Origin: Devosia equisanguinis
GTDB lineage: Bacteria; Pseudomonadota; Alphaproteobacteria; Rhizobiales; Devosiaceae
NCBI RefSeq assembly: GCF_900631955.1
Contig: NZ_UZWD01000009.1
Location: 1 to 64,000 of the forward strand
Direction of reading: 5' to 3'
Length of the DNA stretch: 64,000 nt
Numbering within the stretch: position 1 is the first letter of the stretch; each line of letters starts with the position of its first letter. Under the pieces are notes generated by a model. The model ran no database searches and was not told where the DNA came from. It saw nothing but the letters and a program-made list of their open reading frames with translations. Position numbers and translations under genes: made by a program. Shown here piece by piece: positions 36,283 through 44,984 of the stretch.

Positions 36283-38177
36283 GCGTCATGGACGACGAGG
36301 AACGCGACAGCGCCGCCTTTCCGGGACAGCGTCCGCCACGCGCCTCGGTGGGAAGCCACAGGGTCGAGGAAGAGGTGTTCGGCAAGGCCTATGACCCGCA
36401 GACCGTGCGGCGCATCTGGGCCTATGTGCACCCCTATCGGCACAAAATCTATCTCTCGGTGGTCGCCGTTCTGGTGTTCACCGCCACTCAGCTGGCCATT
36501 CCGCTGATCATCGGCTGGGCCATCGACCAAGGCATGGCTGCCGGCGGCAATCTGACCAATCTCACCTGGGCGATATTCGCCTTTGCGGTGGCGGTGCTGT
36601 TTAATTTCGGCGCCTCCTATGTGCAGGAAACACAAGTGGGCGAGGTGGCCGAAAATGTGCTGTTCGACATGCGGCGCGCCATGTTCGCGCAATTGCAGCG
36701 CGTCTCGCTGAGTTTCATGGACAAGACCGAAGTCGGCCGGCTGATGAGCCGGCTGCAAGGCGACGTCAATTCCATGCAGGAATTCCTCGAGACCTCGGTG
36801 ATCTCGGTGGGCGATATCGTGCTGCTGTTCGGCATCGTCATCGTCTTGCTGACGCTCGACCCATGGCTGGGCGTGCTGACGCTATTGACCATGCCGGTGC
36901 TGTTCATCGTCCGCATTTTCTGGCTGCCCCCGGCCAAGCGGGCCTTCTGGGCGGCGCATGAAAGCAATTCGGTGACCAATGGCGCCATGGCCGAAGGTAT
37001 CAATGGCGTGCGCACGGTGCAGAATCTCGATCGCCAAAAGGTCAATTTCGACCTCTACGACGACAAGGCCTACCACAATCTGCGTACCCAGCTCACCGGC
37101 TCGAAATATGCCCAGGTCATGGTCCCGATCGTCGACACCCTGACCGGTATTGCCATGGCCACGGTGGTTCTGGTCGGTGGCTCGCTGGTGCTCAATGGTT
37201 CGCTGCAGGTGGGTGTCATCGTCGCCTTCCTGTTCTACATCCAGCGCTTCTTCGACCCCATCCGCTCGCTGACCATGCAATATTCGATCATGCAGCGGGC
37301 CATGACCTCGGGCCGCCGCATCACCGAGGTGCTGGACCTGCCGGTGACCATTACCGACAAGCCCAATGCCGTGACGCTGACCAGCGACATGGACGGCTCG
37401 GTGGCCTTTCACGACGTGGTCTTCGGCTATGATCCGAACCGGCCGGTGCTCAAGAATGTCTCGTTCCGCGTCAATCCGGGCGAGACCGTGGCTCTGGTCG
37501 GTCCCACCGGTTCGGGCAAGACCAGCGCCATGGCCCTGGTGCATCGCTTTTACGAAGTGCAGGGCGGCGCCGTTTTGGTGGGTGGGCACGATGTGCGCAA
37601 CGTCACCCAGGAGAGCCTGGGTGAACAGGTGGCCATGGTGCTGCAGGAACCGTTCCTGTTCACCGGCTCGGTGTTCGACAATATCCGCTACAACAAGGCG
37701 TCCGCCACCCGCGAGGATGTCATCGCCGCTGCCAAGGCGGTGGGCGCGCATGAATTCATCGAGCGGCTGCCGCAGGGTTATGACAGCCAGCTCGAACAGC
37801 GCGGTTCGAACCTGTCGCTGGGCCAGCGGCAATTGCTGAGCTTCGCCCGGGCGCTAGTGGCCGACGCCAAGATTCTGGTGCTGGACGAGGCCACGGCCAA
37901 TATCGACAGCTATACCGAACGGCAGATCCAGAAGGCGCTCGAAATCCTGCTCGACGGCCGCACCGGTCTGGTCATTGCCCACCGGCTCGCCACCATTCGC
38001 GGGGCCGACCGCATCATCGTTCTGCAGAACGGCGAGAAGATCGAAGAGGGCAACCATGACCAGTTGATGGCGCTGGGCGGGCTCTATTCCAAGCTCTACA
38101 ACATGAACTATGCCAGCTTCGACGACATTCCCGACGAGCTGGTCGCCCAGGCCAATGCCAAGGCGTCGAGTACCTGA
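36279..38177 (+). CDS. ABC transporter ATP-binding/permease, catalytic half
   Basis: A 632-residue partner of the upstream exporter half. It has a 45-residue soluble N-terminus, six helices and a nucleotide-binding domain with Walker A GPTGSGKTSAM (about 407) and a complete Walker B ILVLDEATANID (about 532). Its signature reads LSLGQ instead of LSGGQ (about 511). The intact Walker B pairs with the partner's intact signature to make one working ATP site; the altered signature faces the partner's Asp-substituted site. A bidirectional terminator follows at 38195-38226. Confidence 0.93.
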   Translation: MSVMDDEERDSAAFPGQRPPRASVGSHRVEEEVFGKAYDPQTVRRIWAYVHPYRHKIYLSVVAVLVFTATQLAIPLIIGWAIDQGMAAGGNLTNLTWAIFAFAVAVLFNFGASYVQETQVGEVAENVLFDMRRAMFAQLQRVSLSFMDKTEVGRLMSRLQGDVNSMQEFLETSVISVGDIVLLFGIVIVLLTLDPWLGVLTLLTMPVLFIVRIFWLPPAKRAFWAAHESNSVTNGAMAEGINGVRTVQNLDRQKVNFDLYDDKAYHNLRTQLTGSKYAQVMVPIVDTLTGIAMATVVLVGGSLVLNGSLQVGVIVAFLFYIQRFFDPIRSLTMQYSIMQRAMTSGRRITEVLDLPVTITDKPNAVTLTSDMDGSVAFHDVVFGYDPNRPVLKNVSFRVNPGETVALVGPTGSGKTSAMALVHRFYEVQGGAVLVGGHDVRNVTQESLGEQVAMVLQEPFLFTGSVFDNIRYNKASATREDVIAAAKAVGAHEFIERLPQGYDSQLEQRGSNLSLGQRQLLSFARALVADAKILVLDEATANIDSYTERQIQKALEILLDGRTGLVIAHRLATIRGADRIIVLQNGEKIEEGNHDQLMALGGLYSKLYNMNYASFDDIPDELVAQANAKASST

Positions 38178-38194
38178 GAAGAACTGTATCTAAG

Positions 38195-38226
38195 AAAAAC
38201 CTCCGGACTCGCGTCCGGAGGTTTTT
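38195..38226. terminator. Bidirectional intrinsic terminator
   Basis: AAAAACCTCCGGAC pairs with GTCCGGAGGTTTTT around TCGC, giving a GC-rich stem flanked by A- and T-runs on both strands. It lies between convergent exporter genes and should stop transcription from both sides. Confidence 0.93.
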
Positions 38227-38231
38227 GCTTT

Positions 38232-40025
38232 TTAGGCCACCAGCCCCTTGGTCAGTTCGAGCGCCTGGCGTTCGAACAGGCGCCGGTAGATGCCGCCGCT
38301 GAGCCGGATCAGGGCGTCGTGATCGCCTTCCTCGACGATCTTGCCCTTGTCGAACACCAGGAGCCGATCAAGCGCCCGCACGGTGGAAAGACGATGGGCG
38401 ATGACCAGCGTGGTGCGCCCTTCCATCAGCCGCTCCATGGCTTCCTGGATCATCACCTCGCTCTCGCTGTCGAGGCTCGAGGTTGCCTCGTCGAGAATGA
38501 GGATTGGTGCGTCGGCCAGGAAGGCCCGGGCGATGGCCACGCGCTGGCGTTCACCACCCGAAAGCTTGACGCCGCGTTCGCCCACCAGCGTTTCGTAGCC
38601 CTTGGGCAGAGCGACGATGAAATCATGCGCATTGGCCTGTTTGGCCGCCTCGATGATTTCGGCACGGCTGGCGCCGGGCCTTGCATAGGCGATGTTCTCC
38701 GCCAGCGTACGGTGGAACAGAATGGGCTCCTGCTGCACGATGGCGAGCTGGTTGCGCAGCGAGGATTGCTGCACATCGGCAATGTTCTGCCCATCAATGG
38801 TGATCGCTCCGCCATTGATGTCATAGAGGCGCTGGATCAGCTTGACGAAGGTGGTCTTGCCTGAGCCGGAGTGCCCTACAAGGCCAATGCGTTCACCCGG
38901 CTTGATGGTCACGGAGAAATCCCGATAGAGCGGGGTCAGGTGTGATCCGTACTGGAAGGTCACATTGTCGAACCGGATGCCGCCATCGCTGATCGCGATC
39001 GGCTGAGCCCCCTTCTTGTCCTCGATGCCGAGGGGCTGGGCATGCAGACCCACCAGCTCTTCCATGTCGTTGACCGACTTCTGCAGGTTGCGGATGTGTT
39101 GACCCACGTCGCGCAGGTGCCCCTGCAGCAGGAAGAACATGGTGAGCACGAAAGTGATGTCGCCGGCCGTGGCCGCCCCGCTCTGCCACAGCAGCAATGC
39201 CGTGCCCAGAATGGCGGTCTGCATGGCCACCATCATCACGCCCTGCACGCCACCATTGAAGGTACCGCGCCGCCAGGTCCGACGCGTGCGCTTGCGCCAC
39301 TTGCCCACCACCTTGGCGATCAGCCCGTCTTCGCGCGTTTCGGCGCCAAAGGCCTTGACCACGCTGTTGCAGCTCACCGCATCGGCCAGTGCCCCGCCCA
39401 CCTTGGTGTCCCAGGCATTGGAGAGCGTTGCGGCCGGCGCCACGAAGCCGACCGACAGCCAGACGGTAACGGAGATATAGATGAGCGAGCCCAGGCCCAC
39501 CACCAGTCCCATCACCGGCCAGGACGAACCCAGGATCAGCGTGGCGCCGAGCAGCATCACCACCGAGGGGAACAGTGCCAATAGCAGCGTGTCGTTGAGC
39601 AGGTCGAGCGCCCACATACCGCGCGTGATCTTGCGCACGGTAGAGCCGGCGAAGCTATTGGCATGCCAGTCGGTGGAAAAGCGTTGCACGCGGTGGAAAC
39701 CGTCTGCCGCGATATCGCTCATCATCTTGAGGGTCAGCGGAATGATGTTGAGAAACACCAGCTGCCGCAAGGTCACCGAAGCCAGATAGAGTGCCGACAT
39801 CAGCCAGAAGGCGGCAATGGCAGCGTCCCAGCTGGTGGTGCCGGTGGCCACCGCGTCAACCAGCCGGCCGGCGAAAATAGGACTGGCGGCTTCGGCGAGG
39901 GTAGCGCCGAGCACCAGCAGAGCGATGGCGACGATGCGGACGGGTTGCTTCTGCCAGTGGCGGAAGGTGAAGCCGAGCACATTGCGGAAGGCATCGGCAC
40001 GAAAATCGAGCTTTTTGCGACTCAT
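38232..40025 (-). CDS. ABC transporter ATP-binding/permease (full-length half-transporter)
   Basis: A 597-residue exporter with six helices and a nucleotide-binding domain holding Walker A GHSGSGKTTF, signature LSGGERQRVAIARAF and Walker B ILILDEATSSLD. All ATP-site motifs are canonical, so it probably works as a homodimer. The ATG at 40025 (MSRKKLDF) is used; the frame open to 40247 has no domain character. The membrane domain resembles lipid or drug exporters of the MsbA group. It is convergent with the heterodimeric pair and has its own upstream region. Confidence 0.92.
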   Translation of the reverse strand: MSRKKLDFRADAFRNVLGFTFRHWQKQPVRIVAIALLVLGATLAEAASPIFAGRLVDAVATGTTSWDAAIAAFWLMSALYLASVTLRQLVFLNIIPLTLKMMSDIAADGFHRVQRFSTDWHANSFAGSTVRKITRGMWALDLLNDTLLLALFPSVVMLLGATLILGSSWPVMGLVVGLGSLIYISVTVWLSVGFVAPAATLSNAWDTKVGGALADAVSCNSVVKAFGAETREDGLIAKVVGKWRKRTRRTWRRGTFNGGVQGVMMVAMQTAILGTALLLWQSGAATAGDITFVLTMFFLLQGHLRDVGQHIRNLQKSVNDMEELVGLHAQPLGIEDKKGAQPIAISDGGIRFDNVTFQYGSHLTPLYRDFSVTIKPGERIGLVGHSGSGKTTFVKLIQRLYDINGGAITIDGQNIADVQQSSLRNQLAIVQQEPILFHRTLAENIAYARPGASRAEIIEAAKQANAHDFIVALPKGYETLVGERGVKLSGGERQRVAIARAFLADAPILILDEATSSLDSESEVMIQEAMERLMEGRTTLVIAHRLSTVRALDRLLVFDKGKIVEEGDHDALIRLSGGIYRRLFERQALELTKGLVA

Positions 40026-40395
40026 AAGACTGGCCGGCGCCGTTCTCCGGCGTCCGGTTCCTTGAAAAGGACTAAAGGGGAGGCAGCACGGGAGGACAAC
40101 GGGGCCCTCGACGAAAGCGTAACTGCCTGGGAAACGGAAAACCGCTGGTGGCGGGTCCACGGGTCCTGCCCGGGAGGGCCACGGGGGCAAGCGCGTTAAG
40201 GTCGCGGCTTGTCCATGTGGGGGACGTCTATAAATGCTGTCATGCAACGCCTCCCTGTGTCTCGAAAATGAAGCGACGGACGGTTTGTAGCCAAACCGTC
40301 CGTCTTTGCCAATGGCGGAAATGCGCCGATGGCGGTCAATGATGCAGTTGGGTCACAGGCGCCCGGACACAGAATGCCCGGTGCGTCTCACGCCA
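40026..40395. other. Intergenic region with a strong hairpin
   Basis: This 370-base stretch between two minus-strand genes has no convincing gene. At 40275-40304 a perfect 13-pair stem, GACGGACGGTTTG with CAAACCGTCCGTC around TAGC, is followed by TTT on the plus strand; on the minus strand it would follow the small membrane-peptide gene, where the T-run is poor. The stretch next to 40025 must carry the exporter promoter, but no clear boxes stand out. Confidence 0.55.
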
Positions 40396-40518
40396 TCAGT
40401 CTGGCTTGCGGCCGCCCGGCGCCACAATCCCATGCGCGACGATCTGCGCATAGGCGAGGGCGGCGCCGAAGGTGCCGAAGATGAAGAGGATGAGGGCAAG
40501 GATGAATGTCGTGGACAT
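40396..40518 (-). CDS. 40-residue small membrane protein
   Basis: A short gene with a strong ribosome binding site (GGAGG, eight bases before the ATG). The product starts MSTTFILALILFIFGTFGAA, a single hydrophobic helix of about 22 residues, and ends with a short polar tail rich in Gly, Arg and Lys (IVAPGGRKPD). It should be a one-pass inner-membrane peptide. Its translation is as ordered as a real gene: hydrophobic core, polar end, good ribosome binding site. A palindromic FNR/FixK-like box lies 54-67 bases upstream of the start. I do not recognise a named family; single-helix subunits or regulators of membrane complexes have this form. Confidence 0.65.
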   Translation of the reverse strand: MSTTFILALILFIFGTFGAALAYAQIVAHGIVAPGGRKPD

Positions 40519-40571
40519 GAAAGCCTCCAGAATTGCTGGCTTTTCTGTCCCACCTGCCGCGTCGGGAAGCT

Positions 40572-40585
40572 TTGACCTAGGTCAA
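40572..40585. promoter_or_regulatory. FNR/FixK-like box
   Basis: TTGACCTAGGTCAA is a perfect 14-base palindrome that fits the TTGA-N6-TCAA consensus of FNR/FixK-type regulators. Its centre lies about 60 bases upstream of the small membrane-protein start and about 95 bases upstream of the aminopeptidase start. With the usual -41.5 placement, transcription toward the small gene would give a leader of about 19 bases. No -10 box is convincing. Confidence 0.6.
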
Positions 40586-40673
40586 CCGTTTTTGCGAATT
40601 GGCCGGGTGGCATAGTGCGAACGGGAGCGATAGGCTCCGCCGCAGCGATTCAAGAACAAGAAGGCATTGCCCC

Positions 40674-41915
40674 ATGAGCAATTCCCCCATCGATCCGGTC
40701 AAGCTCGATAAACTCGGCGAAGTCGCCATCAAGGTCGGCCTGCAGCTGGCCGAGGGCCAGGACCTGATCATCACCGCGCCGATGACCGCGGCACCGCTGG
40801 TGCGCCGTATCACCGAGCATGCCTATAAGGCCGGCGCGGGTCTCGTCAGCACGATTTACTCGGATGAGGAAGCCACCCTCGCGCGCTTCCGCTATGCCAA
40901 GGATGCCAGTTTTGACCGGGCTGCCGGCTGGCTCCATGCCGGCATGGCCGAGGCCTTCAAGAATAATGCCGCTCGCCTGGCCATCTCCGGCGACAACCCG
41001 ATGATGCTGGCCAATGAAGATCCGGACAAGGTCTCGCGCGCCAACCGCGCCAATTCCGCCGCCTATCGTCCGGCGCTGGAGCTGATCACCGGTTTCGATA
41101 TCAACTGGAACATCGTCTCCTATCCGACCCCGAACTGGGCCAAGCTGGTCTTCCCCAACGATCCCGAAGATGTCGCCATCGCCAAGCTGGCCGACGCCAT
41201 CTTCAAGGCCTCGCGCGTCGATCAGGACGATCCGATCGCCGCCTGGAAGGCGCACAATGCCAATCTCAAGGCCCGCTGGACCTGGCTCAACGGCAAGAAA
41301 TTCGCCGCGCTCAAATATAAGGGGCCCGGCACCGACCTCACCATCGGTCTGGCTGATGGCCACCGCTGGAAGGGTGGCGCGTCCGAGGCCAAGAACGGCA
41401 TCACCTGCAATCCCAATATTCCCACCGAGGAAGTGTTCACCACCCCGCACCGCCTGCGCGTCGAAGGCACCGTGGCCGCCACCAAGCCGCTCAGCCACAA
41501 CGGCACGCTGATCGAGAACATCCAGGCGCGCTTCGAGGAGGGCCGGCTGGTCGAGCTCAAGGCCACCAAGGGCGAGAACGTCTTCAACAAGGTGCTCGAC
41601 ACCGATGAAGGCGCCCGCCGTCTGGGTGAAGTGGCACTGGTGCCGCACTCCTCGCCGATTTCGGCCTCGGGCATCCTGTTCTACAATACGCTCTACGACG
41701 AGAACGCTTCCTGCCACATCGCCATGGGCCAGTGCTATGCCGACTGTTTCGAGAACGGCAAGACGCTGACCCCCGACCAGATTTTTGCCCAGGGCGGCAA
41801 TAAGAGCCTCATCCATATCGACTGGATGATCGGCTCCGACCAGGTCGACATCGACGGCATCCACGCCGACGGCACGACCGAGCCGGTCATGCGCCGGGGC
41901 GAATGGGCGTTTTGA
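40674..41915 (+). CDS. M29 family aminopeptidase
   Basis: A 413-residue thermophilic-type M29 metallo-aminopeptidase (AmpS/PepS/T family), which removes N-terminal residues from peptides using two metal ions. Key segments are NPNIPTEEVFTTPH and LGEVALVP, with metal-binding glutamates, ASCHIAMGQCY with His, and LIHIDWMIGSD with His and Asp. The ATG at 40674 (MSNSPIDP) is chosen over the 40599 start of the open frame. It is cytoplasmic. A palindromic REP pair follows its stop. Confidence 0.93.
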   Translation: MSNSPIDPVKLDKLGEVAIKVGLQLAEGQDLIITAPMTAAPLVRRITEHAYKAGAGLVSTIYSDEEATLARFRYAKDASFDRAAGWLHAGMAEAFKNNAARLAISGDNPMMLANEDPDKVSRANRANSAAYRPALELITGFDINWNIVSYPTPNWAKLVFPNDPEDVAIAKLADAIFKASRVDQDDPIAAWKAHNANLKARWTWLNGKKFAALKYKGPGTDLTIGLADGHRWKGGASEAKNGITCNPNIPTEEVFTTPHRLRVEGTVAATKPLSHNGTLIENIQARFEEGRLVELKATKGENVFNKVLDTDEGARRLGEVALVPHSSPISASGILFYNTLYDENASCHIAMGQCYADCFENGKTLTPDQIFAQGGNKSLIHIDWMIGSDQVDIDGIHADGTTEPVMRRGEWAF

Positions 41916-41957
41916 TGCTCATTATGAGGGAACACGCGCAGCTGGCCCCTTATGATC

Positions 41958-42034
41958 GTCATTGCCCGGCTTGACCGGGCAATCCATTCGTGACGGCATC
42001 AATGGACCACCCGGTCAAGCCGGGTGGTGACGGG
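41958..42034. repeat. REP/BIME-like inverted pair
   Basis: Two palindromes, ATTGCCCGGCTTGACCGGGC then AAT, and ACCACCCGGTCAAGCCGGGT then GGT, lie in opposite orientation with flanking CGTCA and TGACG. Each forms its own hairpin, and the two also pair with each other. The pair sits between the convergent M29 and PPK2 genes, the typical setting for a REP element, and may also limit read-through. Confidence 0.82.
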
Positions 42035-42071
42035 CAGGTGGAGGCAGGTGCGGCGCCAGAGCTAGCCGCCT

Positions 42072-42926
42072 CTACTCCCCGTCGATCTTCATGAATTCGT
42101 CGGCGCTGAGGACGATCTTGTGGTCGATCTGGCCCAGTTCGTCGGCGTTCTTGCCTTCATAGTCCAGGGCGTGCAGCACGGTGCGAATGGCGTTGAGGCG
42201 CAGGCGGTTCTTGTCATTGGCGCGCAGCACGGTCCAGGGGGCATGTTTTTTGTCGGTCCGCTCCAGCATGCGGTCTCGCGCTTCAGAATAGGCATCCCAT
42301 TTGTCGAGCGCCTGCAGGTCGATGGGTGAGAGTTTCCAGGTCTTGAGCGGATCGTGCCGACGGTCGTGAAAGCGCTTGAGCTGCATTTCGCGACCAATCG
42401 ATAGCCACAGCTTGAAGATCTGAATACCGTCATTGGTCAGGCGCTTTTCGAATTCCGGCGCCTCATCGAGGAACAGTTCGGTCTGCTCCGGCGTGCAAAA
42501 CCCCATGACCGGTTCGACGCCGGCGCGATTGTACCAGGAGCGGTCGAACAGCACCATTTCGCCGGCGGCCGGCAGCCAGTCGATATAGCGCTGGAAATAC
42601 CATTGGGTGCGCTCGCGATCATTGGGCTTTGGCAGCGCCGCGATCATGTTGTAGCGCGGGTTGAGATTTTCGAGGAAGCGCTTGATGGTGCCGCCCTTGC
42701 CGGCGGCGTCGCGGCCTTCGAAGATGATGACAACGCGCGTGCCCGCCTTGGCCATATGGGCCTGGTGGGCGACAAGCTGCTTTTGCAAGCCATACATCTG
42801 CGTGTCATAATCGTCGTCGTCGAGCTTTTCCGCATAGGGGAACTCACCCGAACCCAGCGCCGCCTTGCGGATGGCTTTGGGCAGGTCCGGATTGTCTATG
42901 TCGAAGCCATCAATGGGGTCGGTCAC
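42072..42926 (-). CDS. ppk2: Polyphosphate kinase 2 (PPK2 class I)
   Basis: A 284-residue PPK2-family enzyme that moves phosphate between polyphosphate and nucleoside diphosphates. The Walker A motif is FEGRDAAGKGGTIKRF, the lid follows (NPRYNMIAALPKPNDRERTQWYFQRY is the conserved region) and Walker B is VLFDRSWYNRAGVEPVMGF. Size and motifs fit the single-domain class I enzymes. It is divergent from the PhoR-like kinase gene, which is a sensible neighbour for phosphate metabolism. Confidence 0.94.
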   Translation of the reverse strand: MTDPIDGFDIDNPDLPKAIRKAALGSGEFPYAEKLDDDDYDTQMYGLQKQLVAHQAHMAKAGTRVVIIFEGRDAAGKGGTIKRFLENLNPRYNMIAALPKPNDRERTQWYFQRYIDWLPAAGEMVLFDRSWYNRAGVEPVMGFCTPEQTELFLDEAPEFEKRLTNDGIQIFKLWLSIGREMQLKRFHDRRHDPLKTWKLSPIDLQALDKWDAYSEARDRMLERTDKKHAPWTVLRANDKNRLRLNAIRTVLHALDYEGKNADELGQIDHKIVLSADEFMKIDGE

Positions 42927-43012
42927 GCTGTCTCTCCGCTGTCATAATGAGCGTGCTATGAAGTCGCCTCCCGCGCAAGAGGCGGGGTAACCGGTTGAGT
43001 CGGCAGCCAGAA

Positions 43013-44308
43013 ATGGACGATGCACACGCCCACCCTGCATTGACGCGCTCTCAGGCAATATTGGGGCGGCTGGTTGCCTATGCCCCGCTTTTGGCCGGGC
43101 TTGTCGGGGTTGTCATCGGCTTCGTGCTGCTGGGCGGTTTGCGCTTGGATCTGGCCATTCTCGGCTTCATCCTCATTTGCGGCTTCGTGCTCGCTTTGCC
43201 GCTGCCGACGGTGACGATCGCGGCTCCGCCGCCCGCGCCCCTGCCCATTGCGCCGCAAGCGACTTCGGATGACGATATCGGCACTTTCGTCGAGGCCCTG
43301 GCCGACCCTAGCCTGGTTCTCGATCGGCGCGGCGTGGTGATCTATCGCAATGCTGCTGCGCTTCGGGATTTCCCCAATCTGGCGGTGGGCAAGGTGCTGA
43401 CCATGGCGCTGCGTAACCCGGAACTGATTGCTTCGGTGGAAACGGCCCTGCGTACCGGCGAAGGGCGCAGCTTCGAGTTGCACGAAACGCTGCCCTCGGA
43501 AACCTGGAACCGGGTGGCGGTGTCTCCTTTGCGTCGCTCGTGCCGCGACTGGGCCGATGACGAGGATCGCAACCTGCTGGTGACCGTCCAGAGCCTCACC
43601 GAGCTCAAGCGCGTCGATGCGCTGCGATCCGATTTCATCGCCAATGCCAGCCATGAGCTGCGCACACCCCTGGCTTCGCTCATGGGCTTTATCGATACCT
43701 TGCTGGGCCCGGCGGCCAAGGACGCGGCGGCGCGCGAAAAATTCCTCGGCATCATGCGGGGCCAGGCCGAGCGCATGAGCCGGCTGATCGACGACATGTT
43801 GAGCCTATCGCGGATCGAAATGCACCAGCATGTCCGGCCCACCGGCTCCGTGGATCTTTCGGGGCTCCTGCGGGAAGTGCGGGAAAGCCTGCAGAGCCTG
43901 GCCAAGGCGGCCGAGTTCGAGATCGTTCTCGACCTGCCGGCCAAGCCGGCGGTGGTGACAGGCGATCGAGGGCAGCTTTACGAGGTGGCCGAAAACCTTA
44001 TCGAAAACGCCATAAAATATGGCGCCACCGGCAAAAGCGTCGATGTGAGCCTGGTGGAGATCGACCGCTCCGGACTGCACTATCAGTTGAGCGTCGTCGA
44101 TCACGGGCCCGGCGTCGAGCCCGAACACGTGCCGCGCATGACCGAGCGCTTTTATCGCATCGATGCGGAGACCAGCCGCAAGAAGAAGGGCACGGGCCTG
44201 GGCCTGGCCATTGTCAAGCACATCGTCCAGCGCCATCGCGGCCAGATCGTCATCAAGTCGCGGGCCCGGGCCGGCGAAGGGCTGCGGGTGGAAGTGCTGC
44301 TGCCATAA
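43013..44308 (+). CDS. PhoR-like sensor histidine kinase
   Basis: A 431-residue membrane histidine kinase. Two N-terminal helices (about residues 18-70) are joined to a PAS domain (about 85-190), a HisKA domain with the phosphorylated His in FIANASHELRTPLASL (about 213), and an HATPase domain with NLIENAIKYG, DHGPGVEPEH and GTGLGLAIVKH. The layout matches rhizobial PhoR, which senses phosphate through the Pst system. No response regulator or pst gene is adjacent, so the assignment rests on similarity and the PPK2 neighbour. ATG at 43013 is preferred over TTG at 42995. Confidence 0.85.
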   Translation: MDDAHAHPALTRSQAILGRLVAYAPLLAGLVGVVIGFVLLGGLRLDLAILGFILICGFVLALPLPTVTIAAPPPAPLPIAPQATSDDDIGTFVEALADPSLVLDRRGVVIYRNAAALRDFPNLAVGKVLTMALRNPELIASVETALRTGEGRSFELHETLPSETWNRVAVSPLRRSCRDWADDEDRNLLVTVQSLTELKRVDALRSDFIANASHELRTPLASLMGFIDTLLGPAAKDAAAREKFLGIMRGQAERMSRLIDDMLSLSRIEMHQHVRPTGSVDLSGLLREVRESLQSLAKAAEFEIVLDLPAKPAVVTGDRGQLYEVAENLIENAIKYGATGKSVDVSLVEIDRSGLHYQLSVVDHGPGVEPEHVPRMTERFYRIDAETSRKKKGTGLGLAIVKHIVQRHRGQIVIKSRARAGEGLRVEVLLP

Positions 44309-44324
44309 GGTTTGGGCAAGCGCG

Positions 44325-44933
44325 TCAATCCGCCTGCCGCTCGCTGGCCTCACGGTGCCGGGCTTCGAGGTGGGCGCGCAGCATGCTGACCGGGGTGGCG
44401 ACGATCAATGCCGCCACGATCCCCCAGGTGACCTCGCCGAAGCGGGAGGCCAGCATCGTCAGGTCACTTGTCTTGTGCGGCACCAGCATGATGATGGTGA
44501 CGGTGATGCCGGCCAGCCGCGCTGCCGAAGGGACATTTGTAAGCCAGGCCAGCACCAGCGCAATAAAGGCAGCCAGCGCAAAGACCGGCAGGCTATGGCC
44601 GAGCATATAGGCGAATCCAGCGCCCACTGCGCCGCCAATGGCAGCACCCAGAAACTGGTCACGCGCGGTCGAATGGGTTGCCGACAACTCCGCCTGGGTG
44701 ACCGCAAGGGCGGTGATGGCGGCCCAGAAACCTTCCTGTAGCCCCAGCGAACTCGGCGGAATATAGGCGACGACCGCCGCAGTAACGCTGAGCAGGGCAT
44801 GCATGCTGCCCGACTTGAGACGCTCGAGAATATGTTCGCGCGAGGCCGCCTGTTCGGCCAGGGCCGTCAGGCGTCTCAATCTGGATGGTCTGCCATCGCG
44901 TGCCGACATCGCCTGGTCCGGGCTCAAGGTCAA
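44325..44933 (-). CDS. FUSC/aromatic acid exporter-like membrane protein
   Basis: A 202-residue membrane protein with about six helices. The segment GFWAAITALAVTQAELSATHSTARDQFLGAAIGGAVGAGFAY is typical of the FUSC/ArAE superfamily N-terminal membrane domain. It is shorter than full FUSC exporters and lacks the C-terminal cytoplasmic half, a form common in alphaproteobacteria. The substrate is unknown. It is convergent with the histidine kinase gene and lies just downstream of gcrA on the same strand. Confidence 0.8.
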   Translation of the reverse strand: MTLSPDQAMSARDGRPSRLRRLTALAEQAASREHILERLKSGSMHALLSVTAAVVAYIPPSSLGLQEGFWAAITALAVTQAELSATHSTARDQFLGAAIGGAVGAGFAYMLGHSLPVFALAAFIALVLAWLTNVPSAARLAGITVTIIMLVPHKTSDLTMLASRFGEVTWGIVAALIVATPVSMLRAHLEARHREASERQAD

Positions 44934-44984
44934 AAACGAAAAAGGGCGCCGTGGACGCCCTCTTTACATCAAAGTCGCCAACCC

